DNA of 64,000 nt. Source: Cliona cf. orientalis. Taxonomy: Eukaryota; Porifera; Demospongiae; Clionaida; Clionaidae. Below are positions 25,001 through 35,576 of this stretch, piece by piece (the first letter of the stretch is position 1; each line of letters opens with the position of its first letter). Under the pieces are notes generated by a model. The model was not told where the DNA came from and did no database searches. It saw only the letters and a list, made by a program, of their open reading frames with translations. A program made the position numbers and the translations under genes. The DNA lies in the NCBI GenBank assembly GCA_963930775.1, contig OZ005692.1, forward strand, positions 4,822,135 through 4,886,134, read 5' to 3'.

Positions 25001-26116
25001 TTGAAGATGTTCACTGACTGGTTGGCTGGAGGGCATGACCTTCAGCCTCCAACATGGAATGTTCTCATCCAGTCTTTAAGAGCAGCGAAACTACCAGAAA
25101 TAGCTGACGTGTTGAAATTTATTGAGATTGTAAGCTTCATATAAAAGTATACAAGCAAGGGTAGGCAGGTAGCTACATCATGACATTGTACGTACTTAAA
25201 AGATGTAGGCACATGGGGTGCATATATGTGTGGGTCTATCAGCACCCAGTTCATAGATATTCTTTGCATGAGTAATTTCACGATTATCGCTATATAGTAT
25301 AATGATTCCTCTTTGCGTCTAGTGATAACTTTTTGGTACTGCCATTTCCACTTCATTTTCCAATTTCATTGTTTCAATTCAGTCCCATTTTCAGCGGCCA
25401 ATTTCAAGGCCACATAGAGCCCTCATGCAAACTCTAGCTGGCCTGGTTTACTCACTTTTTTCATTAATTTTAATGATTATTTAGGGAGTAAAGGATGCTA
25501 ATGCTAATGGGGCTCCAATGACTGTAGACACCAAAACTCAAGTGGCATCGACCTTTGCTACTCCTGATGCCAGTGCTGTTAGTGGCAGTGTTCAAGGTAT
25601 TATTTAATTTATTATTCCTCTATAACTGATGCCACTGTGTACCAAAACTTGTATCTATGCGTATACACAGTTGAATCTGCCAAATGTGAAAGTGAATCCA
25701 CTAACAATAGTGGTAACAGTGAACTCACTGGTCAACTACAAATCAAGCAAGGTATACAATCACATAAATTTTAATATAATTATACCATTATGCATGTAGA
25801 CTCTGATATTAAAACAATGCTTAATATCAAAGCTCTTGAGGAGCTAGAAGGTCATGGAGGGAGAAAGGTCAGAGTTGTTGAGAGCATAGGGTCTGAGTGG
25901 GAGGAGGTGGCCAAAGCACTGGACATGGGACAAGAAGACATTGACATGATCAAGACCAGACATTCAGATCATGATGAGGAAGCATGCTATGAGATGCTAG
26001 CCACATGGTTAGAAGGCAATAATGGTGAGGTATCCTGGACTGCACTCACTCAGGCTTTGATTGACGCTGGACTACCACAATTAGCTGATGATGTGAAAGA
26101 TGTTTTGAATTTGTGA
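16020..26116 (+). CDS. Ankyrin-Roc-COR-Death domain (ROCO family) protein
   Basis: Eleven exons join in phase to about 3053 codons: 16020-23492, 23565-23658, 23727-24031, 24100-24232, 24298-24374, 24428-24524, 24592-24756, 24822-25129, 25485-25596, 25671-25751 and 25800-26116. Residues 30 to about 1810 are ankyrin repeats, including four 284-residue units. Near residue 1840 a Roc GTPase begins: P-loop GNPSVGKST, switch-2 DFAGHREF and VGSHAD in place of NKxD. COR follows to about residue 2490. The later exons encode death domains at 23727-24031, 24822-25129 and 25800-26116, with WKKVATAIG, WKQVAIALG and WEEVAKALD helices. The architecture matches DAPK-like ROCO proteins without the kinase and suggests a death/innate-immune signalling scaffold in the cytoplasm. 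Translation may start at the internal ATG 16092 (MSIADDSLYLACFEG), where ankyrin homology begins. The frame is intact throughout. Confidence 0.88.
17739..21146 (+). repeat. Four in-frame 852-bp tandem units within the ankyrin gene
   Basis: The anchor ATGAC(G/A)ACAGATGTTG occurs at 17739, 18591, 19443 and 20295, and a variant (ATGACAATAGATGTTG) at 21147. The spacing is exactly 852 bp (284 codons) each time. Each unit codes for several ankyrin repeats, including the recurring TALHLACKAD and SALHLACKAN blocks. By eye the units are over 90% identical, with differences scattered. Exact length conservation points to unequal crossing-over or gene conversion. Confidence 0.92.
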
Positions 26117-27387
26117 TTATCATTAGTTTGTAGAGATTAAATAATAATAGCCCAGTACATTAATTTTATATTTGAGCCCCAAATCTTATTAGCTACAACC
26201 AATAATTATTACAAGTATAAAAATAATATAAAAATTAATTGAAGGATGAAGTAGGGATGGCAGGGTCAAAAAGTACACAAACAAGATTTGTAGGGATAAT
26301 CACATACACTATACATCCCTACACTTGCCTTTCTCAATTATCATGCACCTAACTTGTTCGTTAAGCACTCTTGACTTGCATGTGTAAGATATTACTGTTT
26401 TTGCACCCCTCAAAAAGCAAGTGTAGGGATGTATAGTGGATGTGATTATCCCTACAAATCTCAGCTATTTAAACTCTTGTGGATTTTGCTTGGACTGGAT
26501 ATTACGTAACTAGCTAGCTATGATCTAATATTTTTTTTAGAATCTTTCTCCTGTACAATCAACTACCAGCAGTTAATCTAATTATTCTATAGCTAATCTT
26601 ATACTGAAACAACAACAGTGGGAATTGCGAGTAGTGATGGATAGATAATTACCACCTGCAACCGCCATCAAAATGATAAACAGGAAAAGAATAACATCAA
26701 CAGATGGCCTACAAACATGCCTATGCTTGTGAGCAAATAATGTGTGACGTTTTACTAGCTTAAATGCTATTTAGTCACTCCCTGAATGCCCTTCCTTTTC
26801 CTTCTTTTGTTACTTTACATAATTATTCATTCGAACTTCTATTATAGAGAATCTAGCTATAGGGAAACTTTTTGCTATATTTGGTACTACGGTGGTTCCT
26901 ATAATAATGCTGCATGTGATAATTTAATTAATAGCAACCTCTAGCTACATATAATGACATGTTGCCACTGTAGCTACGTACGTCCATTACACTGGATCAA
27001 ATTAAAGTAAGCTTTCCTTACGTCATGCTTACCAAAACATGCATAAGCTTTCCTACATGTTTGACAGAAGGATAGGGCAGAATTTTGTATAATAATGAGA
27101 AACTTTTGCCCTCATGATCCTATACATTTCCTACATGCAGAGTAATAGTTAATACTCTTGATGAAATCCATATTTTTGTCTAGCTATAGTGTCATCGCAT
27201 GTGATACTGCAATAGCTAAGGTAGTGGTAATGAAGTATGAATTTCATTCGGGACTGCAGCAACTAAAATAGTCATTGACTATGCCATATAAGGTAGCTAG
27301 TGCTAAATTGGACATGACCTCTTCTGTGCTTTTGGAAAAAGGGGTGAGTCTCTAGCTACTAATTCAAAATGGCCAGTGGAAACAGCC
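26117..27387. other. Intergenic region between the ankyrin-Roc-COR gene and the TRIM-like gene
   Basis: Apart from the foldback at 26284-26461 this is AT-rich DNA without coding signal. It should hold the polyadenylation region of the upstream gene and the promoter of the TRIM-like gene. An out-of-frame ATGGCCAGTGGAAACAGC at 27370 looks like a former start of that gene. Confidence 0.5.
26284..26461. mobile_element. Foldback MITE, about 178 bp
   Basis: The left arm reads AGATTTGTAGGGATAATCAC and continues to CATCCCTACACTTGC. The right arm is its near-perfect reverse complement, ending GATTATCCCTACAAATCT. The arms are about 53 bp and the loop about 70 bp, so the unit forms a long hairpin. No target duplication is certain. 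Confidence 0.75.
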
Positions 27388-29329
27388 ATGCAATCAGAGG
27401 TGAAACGAGGAGTAGAAGATGAAATCACGTGTCCAATCTGCCAGGACCACTTCCAAGAGCCAAAGATCCTGCCATGCTGTCACTACTACTGTAAGGGATG
27501 CATAGAGAAGCTAGCCCTGAGAGCTGGCGGCCCCAACCAACCCTTCCCCTGCCCAGAGTGCAGGAGTGACACCCTCCTCCCTGGAAATGACCCCAACCAG
27601 CTACCAACGGCTTTCTTTGTCAACCGCATGAAGGAGCTGCTCCACACTAAGATGGAGAAAGCCCACGGAAAAGTGGAGGCCATCTGTGAACAGTGCTCTG
27701 GAGGTAAGGCCACCGCCTTCTGTCGACACTGCACCGAGTTCATTTGTGAGGAATGCATCAAGAGCCATCAAAAGCTGAAAGTAGCTAGCTATTTGGTGGG
27801 CACAAGGTGACAAGCCTGGAGGAGCTGAAGAAAGGAGAGACGAAAGAGATTCTGATCAAGAAGCCCCCTCCTCCAACTTGCAAGGATCACGATGAACAGA
27901 TGAAGATCTACTGTTTCGACTGCAATCGCCTGATATGCCGAGATTGTATCGTCATCGAGCACAAGGAGCACAAGTGAAGAAGGCTGCTCCTACGATGAAG
28001 GAGAAGCTTAGTGAGAACCTTGCCCCACTCAAGAAGATCCAGATGCATGAGTCTGCATGGAGTGACTCAGACTGTCAAATCGACAAAATCAGCAGTTGCA
28101 GAACATGGGGTATCTGTAGCTACTACAATCGAGCAATCATTCAATGAGCTTCACAAAATCATCGAGCAACGCAAGCGAGAGCTATTGGAGAAAGCGGCAA
28201 GTGTGATGAAAGGCAAGCTAGATCGATTATTAATAATAAGTGTCCAAGAGAAAGGGTTTGAGATGGCGTCAGGTATAGTCCAGAGCCTGGTGGATTTTGT
28301 GGAACAGAATATTGAGAATGCAACAGAGAAAGAGCTTATGAGCATCCACACACAGGTGATGAATCGAATCAGTGAGGAGACCAAGAAGCACCAGTGCAGT
28401 AAGGCTGAGCTGGAACCAGTGGAAAAAGCAAATTTGATGGTGGATATGAGGTGTGCAATGGAGATAAAGAAAATTTGCCAAGAGAAGACAAATTTGCTCG
28501 AAATTTTCGTGAATGACCCCTTGATGAAGGATGCAGAAGTTGGCAAACCAGCTGTTATTCAAGTATCATGCAAGTCCGTGAATCCTGTGCTGATTGAATC
28601 AGAGATAATATCTGCAGCAGATGGAACAGTGGTTAAAGCTACAGCACAACAGAAACAAAATGACGTATACCAGATTGAGTATGTACCCAAAGTTCGAGGT
28701 CGACATAAGCTTGAGATAACAGCCAATGGCCTCCCAGTGCCAGGAAGTCCTTTTCCTGTGTTTGTAAAGATCCCTCCCACCCAGCTTGGTAAGCCAGTGA
28801 AGATCATTGGAGGAGTGAAGGGGCCAATACATGTTGCAATCAACTCAGTTGGAGAGCTGTTGGTTGCTGAGGAAGACGGTGATGTATAATAGTAATGGAC
28901 AAAAGTGGAAGGAAATTACAAAGTATATTATATGGTTTTAAGAAAGTACGTGGTATTGCAGTTGACGAAGATGACAATATCTATTTAACTGATTATGGTA
29001 GTGGTAAATTATTCAAATTCAATCGAAATTATGAACTAGTCAAGGAGCTCAACACTAAAACACCCTGGGGGATTACCGTGAAAGACAATATTATGGTGGA
29101 GTCACCAGGTCATTCAACACATCTTCATATTTTTGACCGAGAACTTAACCTTGAAAGGACTATCGCTCTTGAAACAATTGGAGTTAGAGATATAATGGGC
29201 ATTGCAGTTGATGTCGAGCACATGCACCTCTACGTCTGTGACTATAGTTATGGTGGCATCTCTCTTAAATCTCAAGTGCACCCACATACAGCACATCAAA
29301 CATTAAACATAGTCTCAGAAAATCACTAG
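27388..29329 (+). pseudogene. TRIM-type RING/B-box/filamin/NHL protein (broken)
   Basis: The N-terminal part has a C3HC4 RING (CPICQDHF, CCHYYCKGC, CPEC) and a B-box (CEQC, CRHC, CEEC). A second B-box (CKDH, CFDC, CRDC) follows in another frame after a shift near 27800. A stop at about 27976 and a shift near 28050 lie in the linker. The coiled coil and filamin/ABP280-like repeat (VPGSPFPVFV) are open from about 28060 to 28889. A 1-2 base insertion near 28887 (GTATAATAG) creates stops before the NHL region 28895-29329 (GIAVDEDDNIYLTDYG), which ends early. Intact homologues (TRIM2/3/71 type) are E3 ubiquitin ligases with an NHL propeller. Four lesions and a truncated propeller support a pseudogene. 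Confidence 0.8.
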
Positions 29330-29451
29330 CTATACGTTAGTCCTTAGTTCTGCTTCAGGTCCTTGATGCAACAGGACTTGGCATCACTGGAGTCCACTTA
29401 ACATTTCTGCGATGTATAGAGAGACCAGGGGCACCATTTTGCTCTTGGTAC

Positions 29452-29725
29452 CAGGCCCATAGGCAGGGGGGGTGCAGGGGGGTGCATGTGCACCCCCTTT
29501 TTTCAGCTAAATAACTGCATGTCATTTCACAGAAGTTCTTAATTGCATGAGCAATAGACTGAGGCTGCATGCTATCCTCTCTATTAGCTTGACAAAACCA
29601 CACTTAGTGCAGCTATTATTAACATCACACCTCAATCAATAAGCAGTTGTGACCAATACATGCATAGTAGCTAAACCCATACACATGTGCACCCCCCTTT
29701 AAAAAATCTGGCTACGGGCCTGGGT
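29452..29725. mobile_element. MITE with GTAGCCAGA-type ends
   Basis: CAGGCCCATAGGCAG...GGGGGGTGCATGTGCAC at the left faces GTGCACCCCCC...TCTGGCTACGGGCCTG at the right. Both flanks show GGTAC, a possible short target duplication. The core is non-coding. CAGGGGCGTAGCCAGG-like ends are common among invertebrate hAT-type miniature elements; that assignment is from memory. Confidence 0.6.
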
Positions 29726-29773
29726 ACTGGACCTTTCTGCTGCATGACACATCATTATTACAACGTCATACAG

Positions 29774-30360
29774 GAAGGCAGAACAGGACTAATGATTGCT
29801 GCCTGTAGAGGCCATTCATCGATAGTGGCAGAGCTGGTCAGAGCTGGGGCTCAAATTGATGCCCAGGACCAGGTATATAACCTGTATGTGTTATTGTGTT
29901 TGGTTACTTGGTAACCCAAGATTTATTATAATATTATTATGCGTTTGGAAGCACCCCATGAATATCGGCATGAAGCTTCAAAAGTAAAATAATTATTATG
30001 GAAATTAAGACAAATCCATGGGCCTGGGTTGGACCAGGGAGTTGTTATGATGACATTGTTTATGGCATTGTGTTCTTATCCAATCACATCTGACATTAAA
30101 TTTTACTAATAGAATGGATTGACGGTGTATGATGTTGCTAGCAGTGAGTCTCATGCAGCAGTGTGTCAGCTATTGGAACAATATGGTTACAAGGTATAGT
30201 TATAGCTAACTAATAATATGATTGTTATGGTGCCATTAACTTATTTATCCCACAGCCGAGTCATCTTGTGCCAGCCCCTCTCCAGTCAACTAGCCGGCAA
30301 CATGATCCTGTCCTTTCAGGGATATCCTGGAGCATGGATCTGAACTGTCTGATACTCTTA
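29774..30360 (+). CDS. Orphan ankyrin-repeat exons, gene interrupted
   Basis: Exon 29774-29872 (33 codons) is exactly one ankyrin repeat (GRTGLMIAACRGHSSIVAEL). Exon 30113-30193 (27 codons) carries the next (NGLTVYDVASSESHAAVCQL). Exon 30256-30360 (PSHLVPAPLQSTSRQ) runs into a TTAA-targeting element. Splice borders are GT-AG and frames agree. The 5' end and any downstream domain are not visible, so this is a fragment, possibly of another ankyrin-Death gene. Confidence 0.6.
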
Positions 30361-30361
30361 A

Positions 30362-31370
30362 GGTACCATTTAATTGCGTGGGCGTGAGCGTCAGGAATGG
30401 CTAATTCAATTAGCGAATCGTGAAGGGGCGTGGCCGAAGAGGCCATACGAGTGCTTTTGGTCGAAGGTGGGCGTGTCCAGAATCTGCCAGGGATGATTAT
30501 GCGCGTGTAATTAGCGACCGGAAGTGGCCCCTGAAGAAAAGGCCGGTAATTGCCCACATCAAAGCAAGATCAAAGCATTCTTGCTTAACTATTAACCGCA
30601 ACGACAAAAAAAAAAAAAAAAAAAAAAAGCTAATTAGGCTTAATTAAGCATGTGGGCGTGTTCCTGGCACTGTGTGGAGTGTGTGCGTGTGCGTTAATGC
30701 TGGTTTTATTGCTTCCGATTGGGCGTGGCTTCACGGGCCAGTGCTTGGACATCGGGGCCGGGGACTTGGCTGCGGCGATAGGTGGGCGTGTCCCGGATGC
30801 GGTGGTGACCTTTGAACCCGTCCAGGAGGCTTTGGGGGCGTGGCAGGAGGTCAAAGGTGAGGCCGTGTCTGTTAATGAGGCACTGCACGGCGGTGCGATC
30901 GAGGGGCCTGTACGGCTGGACGGAAGCTGACGATGGTTTGAAGCGGATGTGGTTGCGATGACGTGTTGTTACTCCGCCCACACAGGAAATGAGGTGAGCT
31001 CTTGCGTGGGCGGTGTGGCAGAACGGCCTCCAAGTGTTTGTGTGTGTTTTGGCCTTGAGGAAGCTGTGTGTTTTAATTGGGATTGATTGTGGGCTTCCGG
31101 TGGACATCCGGTGGTTAGTAGGCACTTGATTGAGAATGGTGGTCCTTGGGGAACAGGGTGGGGCTGTTTTGGGCGTGGCCTGGCCCCTCCCTTCCGGCTC
31201 GGCTTCCGGTCCATGGATGATATTAAATGAACACTTCCGGCTCTAGCAGCCACACCCCTGAGACCTGTGCAATTAAAAGGGCGTGGTTACACATCATGCA
31301 CCTCACTAATGACTTTGATGTGGTTTAGGTGTCATATCCCCACCTCACGCCCACGCAATTTAATGGTACC
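30362..31370. mobile_element. Non-autonomous TTAA-targeting element, 1009 bp (copy 1)
   Basis: The ends are GGTACCAT(T)TAATTGCGTGGGCGTGAG and its reverse complement, flanked by TTAA on both sides (30358-30361 and 31371-31374). TTAA duplication is typical of piggyBac and Kolobok elements. The interior is GC-rich with many CACGCCC/GGGCGTG motifs and an A-run at 30607-30628. Short frames inside recur in the other copies only because the DNA is the same; no transposase is seen. A second full copy lies at 46649-47662 and a partial one at 48540-49271. Confidence 0.85.
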
Positions 31371-31414
31371 TTAAACTGCTCCTTTTCTCAGTTCCTACAG
31401 TTTACAAGGATATA

Positions 31415-31990
31415 CAGTGGAACTTCTCATAACGGACCCTCCCAGGAGCGACCACCCACTATATAACGGACAACCGCTATGGAACGGATTGAATTTGCCA
31501 TAGACTTAGTACATTACGAACCTCCGAGGAGCGGACAACCTCTCAATTCTCTATAACGGACGGATTGTTCGGACCCGATTGAACATCTCAGTATAATTTT
31601 ACTTCTAAATAGCGGACGGCCAGAAAGCCACACCCCTTTTCGCGGCCAGTGACGTAATCATGATAGCCTAGCCAGGCCCTTCCCCCTTTGTAGGAGGGGT
31701 GCTATCTTGAAGGTGGGTCTGGGGCAAGACTAATGCATCAATGCATGATACAATTCAAGTGTATACACAGTACTTAAATTGAAATAGACTCAAATCCAGC
31801 TCATATCCTGCTTTCCTGTTGATTCTTTCTCCAGTCACCTCTGCAAACGCTAACTAGCTATATAGCTATCATAATGTGTAGACTATATTATACTAGTATG
31901 TAAATTGTCTCCGCCTCTATAAAGGGACAACCTCCATATAAAGGACAAAAGGCCTGCTCCCAAGGTGTCCGTTATTCGGAAGTTCTACTG
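31415..31990. mobile_element. pogo/Tigger-type MITE, 576 bp, TA target
   Basis: The left end CAGTGGAACTTCTCATAACGG and right end CCGTTATTCGGAAGTTCTACTG are inverted repeats, each flanked by TA (31413-31414 and 31991-31992). Several CGGACAACC/ATAACGGAC motifs recur near both ends. CAGT(A/G)GAACYTC ends and TA duplication are typical of Tigger/pogo elements. No frame of note lies inside. Confidence 0.85.
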
Positions 31991-32629
31991 TACGGATTTA
32001 ATTATCCGCAATTGCAATGCATTTGCACAGCAGTATACAAAGGCTTTCCCTCTCTAGATCTTTTAACTCCTATTATATACTCTTGACACATATCCATACT
32101 TTGAATTTAGTTTTTTTTTCAAGCAAGCCTACACACTAAGCAAAAAAATTGTCCGGAAACCACCATATAATTGAGCTGGATGCATAGTAGAACCATACAA
32201 TGCAAGCAGGCAGCCTAAATTTCAATTTGGGAAAAAAATTTGGTAAAGGTCGTCACATTTATGTGCGCGCGAAGCCCCGCCCCTCACGTAGCGCGTGGGC
32301 GGAAAACATTGCAAACGCATGGCTTCCCTGTACAAACATATGGGGAAACTTCAAAGGGCCGTAACTAATTCTAAGGTGTGAATCTAAATTCCGCTTCCAA
32401 GAAACTTCTAGTTATGACCCATTCTGCATGCTCATATCAATAATTTGTCGTGAATGTTTTCCCAGAGTCTCAAACATTTCTTTACTTTACATTAAAATTT
32501 TTTTTTTTTTTTACAAGGGGACCACACACTAGCAGAAAAAAAGATGGTCCGAAAACCACCAAATAATCGAGCTGGGTGCATAGTAGAGCCATACGATGCA
32601 AGTAGGCATCCAAATACCCATATACCGTA
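31991..32629 (-). repeat. Repeat A copies, minus orientation
   Basis: After about 130 bp of AT-rich DNA, one Repeat A unit runs from about 32128 (CACACTAAGCAAAAAAATTG) to about 32511 and a second begins at about 32524, truncated at about 32620 where the two-gene element starts. Both show the family landmarks in reverse: GGATGCATAGTAG, CACGTAGCGCGTGGGCGG and the CATATG(G)GGAAACTTCAAAGGGCC block. Confidence 0.7.
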
Positions 32630-32884
32630 TAGCTCCAAATTTTCGTGGTTCAAAAATTTCGTGAAATTGCTGAAAATCCCATAAATGAAAATTTTCGTGA
32701 TAAAAATTTCGTGATTGCTACATTTTTTCGTGATTATCGTACCGCCGCGGTGCGCGTGCGGCGCCCGTGCGGACAGTTCATGTTGTCGCCCTGCCCACAA
32801 TTGCACGTGGCTAGGCTCGGCGTTGGTCACGGACTTCCTTGTCGACTGCGCTAGGCAGCTACAGTGTGAAGAGAAAGAAACAAG

Positions 32885-33871
32885 ATGACACGATTCGAGT
32901 CCCAATCATGCGTCAGAGGCTTTCACGTCTACAAGTCTATCTGGACACCCTTCATAGGAGAGACACTTTCGTGTTCTCGGGAGACGACTAATCTTCACGA
33001 TCCGTTTGCTGTGAAGGTGCTAAAGACGGACGAGATAGTCGGTCATTTGCCAAAAAGGATCAGTTCTACGTGCAGCAATTTCATAAGAAAAGGAGGAATA
33101 ATAACATACACAGTCAATGGAGAAAGAAGGTTCTCGAGGGATTTGACACAGGGTGGACTAGAAATCCCATGCCTGCTAACATTTGAGGTCAACGACGAGT
33201 CTCTGATCAGCAAGATAAAGAAAATGCTTGATCAGTGCCAAAAACAAGAGGAAAAATCGGAAGTACCAGCAAAAAGGATCAAGCTAGATGGTAAAGAAAA
33301 TGACAGAAATGAGACCAACGCTGACAAGGAAATTTTGCGCACTGTGTGGTTGAGTTCAAAGGAAGCTCACATTACTCTGTACAATAGTGACAAAGAAGCA
33401 ATCTTGAGAGGAGAGAGATTGAATGACATACACATTTTGTTTGCCCAAACTCTCCTGAAACAGCAATTCCCTGGAGTTCAGGGTTTGAGCTGCACACTGA
33501 CTCAAGACCGTCTTAGATTCGATATCGACAAGGACATCGTTCAAGTCTGCCATGTTCGAAATAACCATTGGATTGTGGTTTCGAATATATTGTCAGAGTC
33601 AAAGCAGATTGATATCTTTGACAGCGTGTACTCGAACATTGAAGAGAACACTGCAGCTCTAGTTAGTGGCATGTTCGACCAGCCTGTTGAACTGAAAGGT
33701 TACCCCAGTTTAGAAAAGCAGAAGGGAAGTATGGATTGTGGGGTTTATTGTATTGCTGTATGTGCGTCTCTTTTACACAGATCATCCATGAATTTTTCTC
33801 AGTCACTTTTACGCCCAAAGCTTATTTCATGTTTTGAGAAGTTTCATGTTTCACCTTTCCCATGCAAGTAG
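32885..33871 (+). CDS. HIRAN domain fused to Ulp1-like (C48) cysteine protease
   Basis: The intact 328-residue product opens with a HIRAN-like region at about residues 8-105 (RGFHVYKSIWTPFIGE, LHDPFAVKV, VGHLPKRIS), known from HLTF/SNF2 proteins as a DNA-end-binding module. A charged linker with KRIKLDGKE follows. The C-terminal half resembles Ulp1/SENP proteases: RLNDIHI, His228 in NNHWIVV, Asp246 in IDIFDSVY, Gln280 and Cys285 in GSMDCGVYCIA. The catalytic set is complete. The ATG at 32885 is the first in frame and lies about 150 bp inside the left CGTGA-motif array. The gene is convergent with the pogo-like transposase, with a 268-bp gap. The likely role is a DNA-binding deSUMOylase-like accessory of the element; that is inference. 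Confidence 0.75.
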   Translation: MTRFESQSCVRGFHVYKSIWTPFIGETLSCSRETTNLHDPFAVKVLKTDEIVGHLPKRISSTCSNFIRKGGIITYTVNGERRFSRDLTQGGLEIPCLLTFEVNDESLISKIKKMLDQCQKQEEKSEVPAKRIKLDGKENDRNETNADKEILRTVWLSSKEAHITLYNSDKEAILRGERLNDIHILFAQTLLKQQFPGVQGLSCTLTQDRLRFDIDKDIVQVCHVRNNHWIVVSNILSESKQIDIFDSVYSNIEENTAALVSGMFDQPVELKGYPSLEKQKGSMDCGVYCIAVCASLLHRSSMNFSQSLLRPKLISCFEKFHVSPFPCK

Positions 33872-34139
33872 GCAGTTCATCATGCATAACACATGTTAAG
33901 TCACTTTTTATTCCACATGTACCTATATAAAGCCCATGTTTATACATAATATTGACGTACATGTACATTGTCATGCAAGTAGTAAAGTCGTCCTTAATAA
34001 AAAAATTTGTGTATACATTATTCAGAACAGTTGTAAAGTGCAGTGTAATAAATCACAACAAAATTCGTAACTTAAACTCAACAAGAAATGAAATTAAGAT
34101 TTAAAGGTAGCTTTAAAACAAGGTCAACAAAAGAAGAGA
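33872..34139. other. Convergent 3' gap between the two transposon genes
   Basis: This AT-rich stretch of 268 bp contains AATAAA-like signals on both strands (for example AATAAAAAAATTTG and GTAATAAATC) and no coding frame. It can serve as overlapping 3' ends. Confidence 0.5.
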
Positions 34140-35576
34140 TTAAGATTTAACACAGTCGAAGATTCCTGTAGCCTTGAAGCCATTAACGACAACTTCAGGA
34201 GTACTCTTGAAGTGGTCATAGAGTTGGATCATCCATCTTGCTCCAAGGGGCTTCATTACACTTAGTTTGAGATCAACAGGCTTGAACTGGCTTGGATTCT
34301 CTTCCATTTGTGATGCAATTTTTTCGGCGTACCATGCTTGGAAGCAGTTGCGAAGAAAAGCTTTTGCAGGCTTATTGACGCTCACGTCCAGAGGCTGTAG
34401 TTTGTCAGTGTAGTTCGGTGGTACTATGACATAGTAGATGTCATTCTTTTCAAGTAGGTTGTATACAGCATCAGTTGTTTGACCATTAAATTCATCGAAA
34501 ATGGCAAGTGCTGGGTGTGTAGCATCTAAGCTGAGCTCTTCTCGTTTGCTTTGAACGTAAGGAATGAAGATTTTTTCAACATAGTCGATCATGGTGCTCT
34601 CATTAGACCAATGATTCGCTGAGAAGGTCAAGTGCCACTGCTTGGGAAAATCCACTGTAGGAAGACTCTTTGTAGTCTTACCCTGGTAGACTAATTGCAC
34701 GGGTAAGAAGTTGCCACTCATGCTTCCACCAAAAACAGCTGTGATCTGTCTCTTGTCTTTCAGACCAACAACCTCCACCCTCTTCGATCCTTCTTTGGAC
34801 ATTGTCCACTCGGATACAGGAACATAGTTGACTCCCGTTTGGTCCCAATTGATAATCAGGCTGTCTGGGATCTCTTCTAGCTGAATTACAGCCTTGATGT
34901 CGAGCAGATACTGATCCCTCAAGTCATCAAAGTTGTGTAAGTTCGGCACATGTTTGGTTATCGCACGGCGTTTGACAAAATCCATCGTCTTCAATAGGTA
35001 CTTTGCCCAGCTCTTCTTGAGGATAATATGACCTCCATTACAATGAAGAGAAGCAGGGTCTTTTCTCTGTAAAATGCCGGTTGCAGCTGCTAACACAATG
35101 GCAGTGTTGACCACGCCTCCAGCATCTCTAAGGGCACGAATGTAGCATTTTATATCAGCTGTCACTGAATCTGGAAGCAAAGAAGGTCGACCTCTCTTTT
35201 TCTCCTCCAATACAACGATCTTCTCCAGCTGACCATCTCTTGCTGCCTTTTTGGTTTCCTTTATCATCGCTTCCTTCCAGTCGTTGACGGTTGTCCATTT
35301 GAGATCAGGAAAGCGGGCCTTGAAATGCCTAATAGCAGCAGATGTTCCATGAAGGGTAGCAACTTCTGCCCTGTCTTTCGACGTGTACTTCTTGTACGGG
35401 CCTCTCTTTCTTCCTTTAGCACCTTCTGCCGTCTGTTCGGTCACCTTCTGAACGTGGTCGTTGGCTGATTCAATGCAAGAAGAAGGAAGCTGTTGGGACA
35501 AAGGTCCTTGAGGATTCGGTAGGCAGGTTTTGCTCGTGCTCGTTTTCTGGAAGTAAGCGTACAGAGTCTGAGACAT
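34140..35576 (-). CDS. pogo-like DDD transposase, intact
   Basis: The frame extends from 35621, but the related truncated copy at 7143-8021 supports the methionine at 35576 (MSQTLYAYFQKT) as start, giving 478 aa. Numbered from 35621, the N-terminal DNA-binding region holds RGPYKKY and a helix-turn-helix (AIRHFKARFPDLKWTTVNDW). A KKRGRPSLL linker follows, then the DDE_1 catalytic domain with Asp260 in INWDQTG, Asp376 in AIFDEFNG and Asp412 in DKLQPLDV. The D-x35-D spacing fits pogo/Tigger enzymes. It has no stops or shifts and lies between the same CGTGA arrays as the HIRAN-Ulp gene. It should catalyse cut-and-paste movement, probably into TA. Confidence 0.88.
   Translation of the reverse strand: MSQTLYAYFQKTSTSKTCLPNPQGPLSQQLPSSCIESANDHVQKVTEQTAEGAKGRKRGPYKKYTSKDRAEVATLHGTSAAIRHFKARFPDLKWTTVNDWKEAMIKETKKAARDGQLEKIVVLEEKKRGRPSLLPDSVTADIKCYIRALRDAGGVVNTAIVLAAATGILQRKDPASLHCNGGHIILKKSWAKYLLKTMDFVKRRAITKHVPNLHNFDDLRDQYLLDIKAVIQLEEIPDSLIINWDQTGVNYVPVSEWTMSKEGSKRVEVVGLKDKRQITAVFGGSMSGNFLPVQLVYQGKTTKSLPTVDFPKQWHLTFSANHWSNESTMIDYVEKIFIPYVQSKREELSLDATHPALAIFDEFNGQTTDAVYNLLEKNDIYYVIVPPNYTDKLQPLDVSVNKPAKAFLRNCFQAWYAEKIASQMEENPSQFKPVDLKLSVMKPLGARWMIQLYDHFKSTPEVVVNGFKATGIFDCVKS

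Noticed and set aside
30420-31253. Several frames of 75-139 aa recurring at 30.4-31.3, 46.7-47.6 and 48.5-49.2 kb
   Set aside because: They lie on both strands of a GC-rich non-autonomous transposon and recur only because the DNA is repeated. No domain is recognisable and they overlap each other in several frames.
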